Of a stretch of DNA of 64,000 nucleotides, positions 24,022 through 35,800 are shown piece after piece. A program made the position numbers and the translations under genes. The DNA is from Vitis vinifera (lineage: Eukaryota > Streptophyta > Magnoliopsida > Vitales > Vitaceae): NCBI RefSeq assembly GCF_030704535.1, contig NC_081822.1, positions 6,387,501 to 6,451,500 of the forward strand. The letters run 5' to 3'. A model generated the notes under the pieces. It did not search any database and was not told where the DNA came from. It saw only the letters and a list, made by a program, of their open reading frames with translations. Position 1 is the first letter of the stretch, and every line of letters begins with the position of its first letter.

Positions 24022-26999
24022 GGAAGTTCTTCCAATTGATGCAAATATGGTATGCTACCATTTTTAGTTATAGTGAATACACTGTTTGTACATAATTTAG
24101 TTCTGCCAAGATTTTCTACATCAGAAATAGGTTGATCATTTGGCATGAAGATGATGAAGTCCTGTGCTACTCTAATCTGCAGAAACTATTTGCATAAATG
24201 CTGAGAATTATTCACAAATGATTTAATGTGGTGATTACAAGTTAAGGAGAAATAATTACTTGCAAACGGTGCTTTACATTTCATTTTATGATGATAAAAT
24301 ACCTTGGGGATTTTCTTTTCTCATGGGATGTTGGACATGATATGGAATATTGTTTGAACCCCAATATGTAATATACTTTGAAGTGTTGAAGAGATAAAAT
24401 GCAGTTTCGTATGCATGATATCAGAATTGTTTTGTCCTTCCAGTGGCTTACAATTCTAAATGTCTGTGCCATGTAGAAATGTGGATAGTATGAAAATTGA
24501 AACTTATTTTACTTTTTCATGGATAGTTTTCCTTTTTCCTCTTCAGTTTGGGGCAGATTAATTAGTGTTCGTTCTGCACATTATATCATATATTTCTCAC
24601 AAAATTACATTTCCAATTTTGTTTATAAAGAGTTGACTTTATGCCTATCAAACAAATAAAATAAAATAAAATGAAAGTTGACTTTGTGAAATAAAAATAT
24701 TCATTGCAGTTGGAGAAAAGTGCTGCCCTCTTCAGACCAAAACTAATTGTTGCTGGCGCAAGTGCCTATGCACGTCTTTATGATTATGCACGTATCCGCA
24801 AGGTAAGAGATTTTGGTTTGAGGGACACTACTGCGTTCATCATAGTCACAACATTAAAGTTCTCTATTATTATTTTAAAGTCTAAATGTTTAGAAATCGT
24901 GTAACTTTAAATTCTTAGGATTTAACAGGTGTGTGACAAGCAGAAAGCTGTCATGTTGGCAGACATGGCACATATTAGTGGGTTGGTTGCTGCTGGTGTT
25001 ATCCAATCTCCTTTTGAATATGCTGATATTGTGACAACCACAACACATAAGTCTCTACGTGGGCCACGTGGAGCAATGATATTCTTCAGGAAGGGGGTTA
25101 AAGAGATCAACAAACAAGGGAAAGAAGTGAGTCTTGATGTAAAATAATGAAAAGACAACAAACACTAGAAGTTACTCATGCTTTAGATACCTTAGCTGCA
25201 AGCATTGCTTACCCTTACTATTGCTATTCCTGTACCATTTTTCCCCAATTGGTTATGGTTTCTTTCAGTTTTGAAAGCAAAATTCATAAGTGAATTATCT
25301 GGCACACATTTTTCAATGGTTGAATTCCATCCTACAGGTGTTGTATGACTATGAAGACAAAATCAATCAGGCTGTCTTTCCTGGACTTCAAGGTGGACCA
25401 CACAATCATACTATTTCTGGCTTAGCAGTTGCATTGAAACAGGTTATTTATCTAAAGTATTTCCAACTGGAATACAATTTTTTGGATCTCATTTCATTCA
25501 AAGCTGATTTTGATTCATTTCTTTGACTATTCTGTGGTTGTAGGCCATGACTCCAGAGTACAAGGCTTATCAAGAGCAAGTCCTTACTAATTGCTCAACA
25601 TTTGCTCAGGTAAAAGGCTCCTTGATGCTAGTTACATTTATGCAGTTTTTCTTGTTTGCCAATTTTCATTGGTTATGCTAGTTACATTTAACATTTTTCA
25701 CTATCAGTTAGTATTTTCTTGTTAATTTTGTTGATATTTTGGAGAAGTTTACACTTTTAAAGTCTTCTTTTTTTTTTGGTTGCAGAGTCTGTTAGAGAAA
25801 GGCTATGAACTTGTATCTGGCGGAACTGATAACCATTTAGTCTTGGTGAATTTGAAAAACAAGGTAATAGGAGAATGTTCCTTCTTGCTTTGGCATCATT
25901 TTGCTTCTGCAAGTTTTAAGTTTCTCCCCTTCAGAAATATTATCTTTTAACCCTATATAGAGGGGATGGGAATAAGGTTGATTCAAGTAGAAATATTATG
26001 GTGGTTGATGTCCTTTGCATTCTGTAAAAAAATTTAGAAACAATTTTCAGCGATATTTAAAGGAAATTTCCATTAAAACTATGGATAATTGAGGATATTA
26101 TGGACATTATGCTGATAGAGTTTTTATTCTATTCCTAAATAAACTCCATGAAAGTGAATCTCAGCAGGGAATGTATTCCATTGCACGTGAATGCAGCCAG
26201 AAATATTGAACCCCATTGATAAAGGGTGTTCTATGGTAGATTGTATGAATAGAAAGCATTTCAAACACTATAGATTCTCAGCTTGGAAAGTTGGCTTCTA
26301 TCAGAAACTGAGATAAATATTGTTCGCATATAAAGGATGGGTATAAATTGTTTTTAGCATGAGAAATGGAATTAATTATGTGTTGTGGAATTTTCTTTCT
26401 ACAGGGTATTGATGGTTCTAGAGTTGAAAAGGTTCTTGAATCAGTTCACATTGCAGCCAATAAAAACACTGTTCCTGGGGATGTGTCTGCCATGGTTCCT
26501 GGTGGCATTCGAATGGGTAGTGTACTCCTCCTTTGTTTCTCTTGCCTCTACTGATTGCTAGATAATTACTTCACTTTGATGAAGTCATCTCTCTTCTGTT
26601 GGCACCTCAGGAACCCCAGCTCTTACATCTAGGGGATTTGTTGAGGAGGATTTTGTGAAAGTAGCCGAGTTATTTGATGCTGCTGTCAAGTTGGCTTTGA
26701 AGATCAAAGCTAACAGCAAAGGTTATTGATTCTGTAACCATCAGTTAGAGACTCGTCAATCTTGTCTATGTTGTGATGATGTCTAATGAGAAATATCTAT
26801 TGCTTCACTTGTATGCTTACTGTACTCATCTTGGATTATCATAAAACCAGGAACAAAGTTGAAGGACTTTGTGGCAACCATGCAGTCAGATGCCGAAACT
26901 CAATCTGAGATTGCGAAGCTCCGCCATGAGGTCGAGGAGTATGCAAAACAATTCCCAACTATTGGTTTTGAGAAAGAAACAATGAAATATAAAGATTGA
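20161..26999 (+). CDS. SHM1: Serine hydroxymethyltransferase, mitochondrial (15 exons, 516 aa)
   Basis: A PLP enzyme that interconverts serine and glycine with tetrahydrofolate. In leaf mitochondria it works with glycine decarboxylase in photorespiration. Exons: 20161-20244, 20368-20418, 20613-20699, 20942-21063, 21183-21259, 22128-22252, 23875-23967, 24710-24802, 24929-25126, 25338-25442, 25544-25609, 25786-25863, 26405-26516, 26611-26721, 26851-26999. They sum to 1551 nt, in frame, all GT-AG. The N-terminus [20 protein letters not shown] is basic and Ser/Ala-rich, as expected of a mitochondrial presequence. Family blocks: [65 protein letters not shown], the PLP-lysine block [13 protein letters not shown] (Lys about 285) and [13 protein letters not shown]. 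All key residues are present. It is the SHM1/SHM2 type; which of the two cannot be settled here. Small exon 2 ([17 protein letters not shown]) is easily missed. Confidence 0.96.
23977..24010. repeat. CT microsatellite in SHMT intron 7
   Basis: A run of about 16 tc units immediately after the exon 7 donor, followed by a short tatc run. Confidence 0.9.
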
Positions 27000-28660
27000 A
27001 GTAGTCTTTAAGGACAAGGTATGTCACACTCTGGATCGCGAAACAGACATTTGTGATAGTTGTCATTTTGTCTGTAGAATTGAAGCAATAAAATCACATC
27101 TAGAGATGAGGTATTGGACATCTGTCATAAATGTTGATGTATCCATCTGAAATATCAATATCTTAAAATACTGATGGATATTTTAACTGATGTTTTAAAT
27201 TCTTATATGTGTATGAATGTATAGAAGTATTATTTAGCCAAACCCTATATAGTTGAGTTTTGAGGCATTGTTGTTATTTTGGATTGCTGTACAGCATACC
27301 ATATTTTTCACTTGTTCTTGCTATTTTGATGTTAAACATACATCTAGGTCTAATTTTCTGCATTGGCACTTAAACTATTTCATGAATCTTTTCCGAGTTA
27401 TATCTTTTTTAACTTCAGCATAAGCTGTATAAGTAGCTTAACTTGTCTTCCTCTCTGTGTTCCACTTATTTTCTTATTGGTTTCTTCTTCATCCTCTTGT
27501 TCCTTTCTTCTTCTCCAGGTGCTGCTTATTTTCTTTTAGCTTTCATCATTATTCTCCTTATCATTTTGTGATTATTCATATTTTGCAAACTGGAGATGTA
27601 TGGCATAAACGTTAATTAACAAGGACTATGTCCTCAATCTTGAGCTTACCTTTTATGAATGACATGTTTTTTTATTAACCCTTAGGCTATATCAGAAATC
27701 AACTATTGAAAACCTAGAAAATCCACTGTAGCCTAATATAGAATTTTACAAGTCTTGGTCCATGGCGTTCAACAAGATGTGGTAGAATCTTTTAAGCATT
27801 GTCAAGTTCTAGTGTTGAAATGTAAGAAGCACATGCTAAACCATAAGGGGTATTGTACTTGTGAATGTGTGAATTTCCTAAACATCGACATGTTAGAAAT
27901 TCTTTATACGATATTAAAGTGGGTTCTTTTGCTCTCAATCTTCCAACTCTCAGTCATAATTTTTCAAAAATGTAGCAGTGGCAAGTCTCCATTATAGGAA
28001 CTGTAACATTTGAAGTTATTTATATTGGTAAATCTCTTTTGCACATCTATTAACCATTCTCACCTTTTATTTTGTTCCTGCATACAATTTGTTTCCAGGC
28101 AGGCTATCACTGTGGCTCTCTAAGTTCTCGGACGTTGAAGGCAAGGAGAGATGATAACTAGAAGAATGCGTATGATTACCAACAGGAGGAGCTTCTGGGA
28201 GTTTCATTTTAAAACTAAATGAACTCCGTAAGTCTTTGTTACAAATCTAAATTTATGGTCCAATGCCCGGCAAAAGTATAAACTTTGATTGTTTTCAGAA
28301 TCAAATCCATGTACGACGTATGATTTGTCGCACAGAATAAAAGGACTATTTTTGTATTGGTGATTATGCTGCCTACTTGATGTTCAAATTCCCTGTAAAA
28401 TCACAAAGGGGACTTAATTAGTCCTCGTGGGAGGTAAATAGCACCAAGTTCATAACAGATTTGGGGTTTGTTGATGTGGTTGAACCACAACGCCTTAAAT
28501 TTATGTCTCCTTGGCAACAGCTCTATTTAGAGAAAAATATTACAAAAGAGTAGTCATCCTGGGTAAAGGTAAAACGGCCACATCAAGTAAGCTATTCCCA
28601 TTGGGTGATTACCGGTGTTGAATGCCCATGTAACAACAAATGAAGCAAAAAAAAAAAAGA
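27000..28660. other. SHMT 3' flank and convergent spacer
   Basis: No further coding gene is seen. After the SHMT stop, acaag|gtatgt (about 27018) and tttccag (about 28099) could bound a 3'-UTR intron, with a last non-coding exon near 28100-28240. Alternatively the transcript ends near 27110, after the AATAAA. The right part abuts the PPR gene on the opposite strand. Confidence 0.4.
27087..27092 (+). terminator. Candidate polyadenylation signal of SHMT
   Basis: AATAAA lies 88 bases after the SHMT stop codon, in T-rich surroundings. The position is plausible for a plant near-upstream element. It is not proven to be used. Confidence 0.4.
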
Positions 28661-31216
28661 TCAGATTAGAGTTCCAAAATCTCCACATGAACAGTGTCCG
28701 TTGATGAATTTGTGAAGCCGCTTGCTATCCCGAATGATGATTTCCCGAGCAGACAGCAACGAGATGATCCTAATAAAATTGTGGCAATCCCTGCACATGC
28801 TAATACTCTTCGTAACCCGTATTGGTACAGCATTTGATGTGTTCAACAGCCCAAATGCAATAGCCAATTTTTCACTGTGATAAACAATGGAAGTTAATGC
28901 CTTCTCCTCATCAGCATCTTCCTCCTCATCGGTCACCTCTAAGCTTTCTTCCCATTCATATCCAAAACTCTTTGCTTTCTCATGCAAGTTCCCCAACAAT
29001 TCATACATCTCCCCACTCTGTGCATGTGACCGGGCATTGCGTTTGAATGAATAAATCTTGTCCTTGATGCTAATCCAGCTCCAATCCTTTAATCTTCCAA
29101 GTTTCTCTTCTTTCATCATTTTTCTCACCCTTGAAACTTCCTTCCATTTCCCTGCTGAAAGGTACATGTTCAACAAAAGGTTGTAGGTCTCTGTATCTTT
29201 TGGCTTCAGGTTGAGTAACTGTTCTGCCGCATAAAACCCTAACTCCAATTTCCCTTGACTTCTACAGCCTGCAATCAAGATCGACCATATAAACTCATTG
29301 GGCTCCAAATCCATCTCTTTTATGAAATCAAAAGCTTCGTCTAACCGACCCAACCTAACAAACATATCGATTAGGCATGCATAATGGTCCATCACAGGAG
29401 TGATTTTGTACTCATTTTTCATCATCTGAAAGTAATCCAATGCTTCATCAACCATTCCAGCATGACTACAAGCTGAAAGAACACCTACAAAGGTAATCTT
29501 GTTTGGTCTAACTCCTGCTAATCTCATATCCTCAAACAGCAGCAATGCTTGCTGAGGCTGGCCATTCTGGGCATAACCTGTAATCATAGAAGTCCATGAT
29601 ATCAAGGTCCTGATAGACATCTCCACAAAAGCTTTACTTGCCCTCTCAATGCTTCCGCATTTGTTATACATGTTCACTAGAGCAGTTCCCACAACCACAT
29701 CTGACAAAAACCCGGTTTTGATGGTTTGAGCATGAACTTGTTCTCCTTGTTCTAAGGCCACCAAACTGCTGCACACAGATAAGACACTTGAGAAGGTGAA
29801 CAGATCAGGTTTCATACCAGACCGATTCAATTTCAGGAAAATGCTAAGTGCCTCAGTTCCGCACTGGTGTGCTGCAAGGTCATCCTTTGCAAAATCCATC
29901 ATCCTGGCATGCCCTGCAATCATCGCATTCCAGGTGACCAAGCTGATAGTTTCCATCTCATCAAACAATTTCTTGGCTTCATGGATCCACCCACATTTGA
30001 GGTACAAATACATGATAGAATTCTTTATGGGTAGATTTGATTCAAACCCAAGTTTAATGGTCAGTGAATGGATCTGCGTCCCAATGTCCAAACTCTGCAT
30101 TACACAACACAAGCTCAAGGCACTGGTCAGTGTGAACTCATTGGGCTCAACACACTCGGAAAGCATCTCAACGAAAAATTGCAGACCAGTTGCAGCTTCA
30201 CCATTATCGCCCCAAGCAGATATAACTGTAGTCCATGAAATCACATTCTTATCCCTTATCCTCCTGAAAGCTTTAACGGCACATTCCAAGCTGCCGCATT
30301 TTGAGTACAAGCTACAAAGGGAGTTGCCAATGCTAGCGTCGAATTCAATCCTGTATTTAATACTATAACCATGGATTTGCTTCCCTAATTCTTTAGAGTG
30401 CAAATCAGAAGAAGCACTCAAAGCAGTTCCCAAAGTGTAGTTGGTGGGATAAGCTCCTGCTTCCAGCATTTCTCGAAAGACTTGGACAGCCAACTCCGGC
30501 TTTGAATCGTGAACGTAACCCGTCATCAGGGTCGTCCATGAAACCACGTTTCTGCGAGGCAATTCGTCAAAAACCTTTCGAGCAGTCTCCATTGTCCCAC
30601 ATTTGGCATAAACATTGACGAGGAAGGTCATCAGAAATGCATCCTTGTGGGCTCCGGTTTTTACGATGTGGGCATGAATCTTTTGCGCGTCTGAAACCAA
30701 TTTCTTGTCGATGCATTCTTGCAAGATGGGTACGTAAAAAGCTGACTCCACCTTCGTGCCTTCTCTTATAAAAGAGAGCGCTTCTCGGAAGTCCAGACAC
30801 CTTGCCTCTGAAACTCCATCTAATTGGGTGCTTCGCTGATAAGAGACACTCGGGCTCTGAAATTCAACAAAATTACAGTGTGAAAAAGACTGAATCAACC
30901 ACACACACACACACACACAAAAAGAAGAAAAACTGAAACTGAAAGCGTTTCAGTTGAATTCAACAATCTTAGATTAGTATCATGGAAGTACTGTTCTTGC
31001 TTCGCACCCAAAAAGGAGCATCCATTTCAGCTCCTAGAAGCAAGAAAAACACTCAAATACAAGTCAGAATTGAAGCATCTTCGTCAGAATTAGTTGTAAA
31101 CATGGTGAATTGGGTTCCGTTACCTTTTCGCTGGGAAGAAAACTGGCGGAATATTTTCGGAATTCAGATTCGCTCTTGGGAGTGCGGGTAACAGCAACAG
31201 AAGGCAGAGACGCCAT
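28661..31216 (-). CDS. Pentatricopeptide repeat protein, DYW class (two exons, 762 aa)
   Basis: PPR-DYW proteins bind organelle transcripts and usually direct C-to-U editing. Exon 1 is 31216-31124 (MASLPSVAVTRTPKSESEFR...), a Ser/Arg-rich, acid-poor likely transit peptide. Exon 2 is 30856-28661. The junction is aaaag|gtaacg and tttcag, phase 0. Many P-L-S repeats follow, with the motifs DAFLMTFLVNVYAKCG, ELPRRNVVSWTTLMTGYV, GTALVNMYNKCGSIERA and FVGVLSACSHAGMVDEAL, then E/E+ motifs. The C-terminal deaminase-like domain keeps HSE (about 691-693) and CRDCH (719-723), the presumed zinc ligands and catalytic Glu. The tail ends CSCGDFGTLI, not the usual CSCGDYW. The open frame extends upstream of 30856 through a CA-repeat intron, so that longer start is rejected. 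The editing target is unknown. Confidence 0.9.
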
Positions 31217-32778
31217 TGAAATAACAGGAAAAAAAAAGAAGAAGAAAAGGATGGGTATTTTACATTATGTGGTTTGTTTTGGTATAGAGGTGAGTTTCAC
31301 TGGGAATGCGTTATCTTCTTTCCATCTGTTTTGGATAAACTCTGGTGGAGGGAAAACGGAGGATCCACTTTCACTCTATGCTTTGCCCATCTTGGTAACG
31401 CTAACACCTCACTTACAGTGACAGCCCTATCTATACCCAAAGTTTAGACATCGGTGATTATTTCTTTTCTATAAGAGAGAGTAGAAAATACAAGGGCTTT
31501 GGGCATCTTTTCATATGCTAGTTTTTAAAAACTATTTTTAAGGAAAATAACAAAAAAATATATTTGGTAAGTTGTTTTTAAAAATAATTTTCAAAAATTT
31601 TAAAAACAAATTGTTTGAATTTTTTTAAATAATTTTTTATTTTGATTTTGTATAAACATTATAAATTTAATTTATATAATATTAATTAAACTTAATTCAA
31701 GTCTTATTAGAAATGAAAATATTTTTGTAATTATAAATAAGTTAAAAAAATAAATATATTTTTTTAGAAAAATATGAATAGTAATAATAAAAAAATGGTA
31801 AATATATTTTTTATTAAAAAAAACTATTTTAGTATATGTTAAAAAAAAATATGAATAATAACATCTTCCCAAAAACATAATTCTTTTTTGTTAAAAATGA
31901 ATAATAATAATAATAATAATTTAAATATAATAATTATTAACAATATTTTAGCATTCGATTATAGACATTAGAATGTTTTTTTATTTAATACGCAATTAAT
32001 TATATCAATTTTTTATTTTCAAATTATTTTTAAAATTTAAAGAATCATTAAAATATTTAAATTATTAATTAGAATCTATTTACTTAGTAAAAAAAATCAT
32101 AAATTGTATGTAAAAAAGAAATAGTAATTGTTGCTTTTCTAAGACTTATTAAAAAAATTCAAATATTAAAAAAATTAAAAGGCTTCCTAAGAGCACTTTC
32201 AAACGGATTTTTAATGACTTCCACAAAACAAGAGACAATTCAGACACTTCAACAGAAATAAAAACACATGGAAGCATTATGTACAACCATACAAGCGTAA
32301 CAAGCCACAAACCTGGAAGGAGACCGGAACTAGCCGACTCATTAAACTCAAAGAAAATTCCGAACCTCTCTCCATTCATTTAAACCCCGGCAAGACATGG
32401 GTTTCTACTCGTTTTGATAACAACTATCAGCTATTATTCTCTTGTCTACAAAATGGCATTACAGTAGTAAGAGATGAACTACTCACAAAATAGAGATAGA
32501 TGATATACAGGCACTAATCATATTAGAAGTTGCAAAAGTTTCTTCTTCTTCTTTTTTTTTCCTCCTTTTTTTTAGTGGTGCAGTGTAGGTAAAGCTGCAA
32601 TGGAATCTGCGCCTCCAAGGATACAGCAGTTTTCACAGTTTAAGGCAACAGGTCGACCCTATATATGAACATATTTGGCATTTGTAGCTGGCCTTCTGGA
32701 AAACAATTCAATACATCTAATTCTCTGTCTTGGTGATCCTTGATTTGCTTGATTGATTTGGTGGTTTCCAGTAAACAA
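31217..32778. other. Spacer between PPR and CIPK8 genes
   Basis: The first part is the PPR upstream region. About 31500-32160 is very AT-rich with many tttttaaaa blocks and may include a MITE-like remnant. About 32380-32778 is the CIPK8 3' flank. No gene was recognised. Confidence 0.5.
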
Positions 32779-32840
32779 TCAACCCTTTTTACTCTTCGTC
32801 TTGGTGATCCTTGATTTGCTTGATTCATTGAGTGGTTTCC
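32717..32840. repeat. Tandem duplication of the last CIPK8 coding segment
   Basis: The coding copy is at 32779-32840 and a second copy at 32717-32769. Both contain cttggtgatccttgatttgc (plus strand). The downstream copy still translates as [20 protein letters not shown], against [23 protein letters not shown] in the gene. Confidence 0.85.
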
Positions 32841-35800
32841 AGATGATATCCTCCAGATTGCTGCAGAAGTTCTTGTAAAACTGCACCAAAGAGAAGTGCA
32901 ACTCTTTTGAGAGTCTAGAGTAACTTAGATGTCATTTTCAATCATACAGAGGTTTCTTATCAAAAAGGCTGGCAGGAAGAGTAAATGCTGAAGAGCAATA
33001 ACAAAAGCAGATTTACTTAGGATCAGATATGTTGTGAAGAGAACAATTTTGAGTAACTAACCTTCTGGTATTCACCAGCATCTCCAGCTGCTTTCTGAAT
33101 GTCTACCATAATAAATGTGGGAGCAACTTCAAAAATCTGTTACATGAAATATATCAATTGACTGAAAATTAGAAGGCAGGTCAAAATTGACTTCCAGGCA
33201 TAGATCTACAGCTTTGTTCATGTTGCAAGGATCCCTTAGGATTTTTTTTTTTTTTTTTTTAATGGCTATTATTAGCACTGAACATTGGGTTGAGAAGAAG
33301 GTAGCAGACTTCTTGCATACTTATTTTTTTTTTATCAGGACTTCTTGCATACTTATGGTCATGGTGTCCAATGAAGGTAGCAGATCGGTATTCCTATATG
33401 CTTGCAGTGGCAAAAAACTGGTGATGAATTATATTCAAACCATTGTTTTTCCATGTTGTCTATCTCCTTATTAGTATTGAAGTTTCAATTATCGAAAGAA
33501 AAGTGAAAATTAAAAGGTCATGATATGGAGTTTGGAGGATCAGTCTGGGAACTTACTTCCAACATGACTGAGAAATGTTCCATCTTATTGGCTGAAATGC
33601 CTTCCACCCTCATCTGAAAATTTAGAGGAAAAGAAAAAATATCTCATTTTAAATGAGTTCATAACAAATAAATACAACTGTGTGGGACAACTGTCCAATT
33701 AAAATGGAAAAGCAAAAGAAGATAAGATGGACGTGAAGAGAAGGAATAAGAGAAGGATTCGATATTTTAACACTTAAAATTTTCAGAAGGTTGGAAATAC
33801 TGGAGTAAGAAGCAATGCAATATAATGACCGTTAAAACTTAAAGATGTACCTTATAATTGCGAATATGTGTCTTGAAACCCATGGATTGTGCAACAACTT
33901 CCATGCTTGATAGAACAACTCTTGGTGGTTTCTGTGAAACGAAACGTGTTTGATGCTTTACAGGGCCCTATCACAGTGCCAAAAAATATATATATGTATC
34001 TTAGTAGGTAGCAAAATAACATATATCAGATTATTGTATGAGAACATAACCTTCCATCAAATATTGTGATAGAGATGTAACATTTGCAGTATCATTGGTC
34101 AGATCTGATATTTTTTACATTCCTAACAGCCCAGGAGTACTAGGAGGGCAAAAAATGACAAAGATTAGAACTTATGAGCAGTAGGTTATAGGGCTCCATA
34201 ATATGAAGAACATTGAAACATAAAATTTTCAAATTTAGGAATTAGTTAGGATTGCTAAACCAGATGTCAGATATATATATATATATCCATCTATATATAT
34301 ATATATATATATATGAGTGGAATACAATAAAAATACAAGTAAATCTTACCTCTCCCCGTTCAAACAGAGCTGAAAGGTTTAGGCCCTGAGAAAGAATTAT
34401 TAGGTCAAATGCATTAAGAATCAGAGGACCCATGTCCTCATTTCCATGTTGATCATTAGCATGTTGTTCCTACAGCAAACAATAGTACAGGCATGTCAAG
34501 AATAGAAAATCCAAAATAAACGGGTTGATGCATTTAAAGAGGCATCTAATTTGGACAGTTTCTGTTTCTATTGAAGAAGGCATACCAATTAATTAAAAGC
34601 ATAGCTTAAATGGAATGGAAAATTTTCTTACTACTAGATTATTCTAGAGCAAATATCCCTTTTATCAAAAACAAGGTTGTGTCCAAACTAGAAGCTTTAA
34701 AGAATTTTTTGTTCTTTTTGTAGGCAAACAAAAGATATATTAAGCGGCACCTACCAAAAAGGTGGCACACCCTGTGTACACAGGTGGTCTATAATAGGAG
34801 AAGCTCTAAAGAAAATAAGTGCAACACAAGCAATTGGAGTGTCTAATGAAAGCAAGAAAAAGAGCAGTAGAGAGAACACAATCCAAAGAACCTATGCAAG
34901 TATGCAAATCGGTGCATCACTGCTATAACTTTTAGTGTATATGTTCGTGTGATTACCATATTATATATAATAGGATAGATAAAAAATCAGTAAGTAATAA
35001 CAAAGTCAAGACATAATAAAGGGAAACACTTTTTTTTTATGGAGGTTCATTTAATCTGGCATATTGGGACAAAATTCTGTTCCTAATGTTCCACAAATTC
35101 AAAAATAAAGAGTTAGTACCAAAGCTCCTAATGCATCACCTGAAATATATTAGATATTAAGAGAATAAATACTGCTAATAGGGATGTTTATTGTTCTTTT
35201 TTAATAGGTAATATTATCTGACATGATGTGAATCAGCTTATTAAAGATTTCACAGTGGCAATAAAACGCAAAAGCATGAATACAGACTGTTTCCCAGTAT
35301 TTCATAGACCAGGAAATTTAAGAAACAAAAAATACATTTGGAAACCTTACCAACCTCAGGATCATCAAACACAGCGTTTACATCATCCAGGTTAACATCT
35401 TCATATTCAAGAAGTCGGACTGGAACATACCCCTTTCTAAACCACTCATCGCTCCTGATCTGTTCAATTCGAATGCGCTGCCAACATAAACACAAAGAGA
35501 CTGCTCAGTAATGACCGGAATCAAACCCATTAGAAGCCATTAAATTCACTAAAATATGAACACAGCAAATAAACAGCTAATACAAAGAAAGTGGTACTTA
35601 ATATAAATAGTGGAAGAGTATGATACATTATCATGTTCATACTTGCTCATGTATTCAATAGACAGAATTAGGTGGTCAGTGCATATAAGAATTTCATCTT
35701 CCTGGCGTTGTGAAACAGTAAAATATGGATCTATGATGCCGGAGCATCACAGTAGCTTTATTAAGATGTTTAAAAAATGTGATAATGGTTCAGTGGAATG

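Noticed and set aside
24922..25161. Minus-strand open frame over SHMT exon 9
   Set aside because: Antisense shadow of the PLP-lysine exon.
29796..30368. 190-codon plus-strand open frame within the PPR gene
   Set aside because: Antisense shadow of PPR repeats; the minus-strand frame carries the recognisable motifs.
30857..30916. Longer PPR start inside the open frame (MCVCVWLIQ...)
   Set aside because: This stretch is intron: it contains a CA repeat and ends in a proper acceptor, and an upstream exon with a transit peptide joins in phase.
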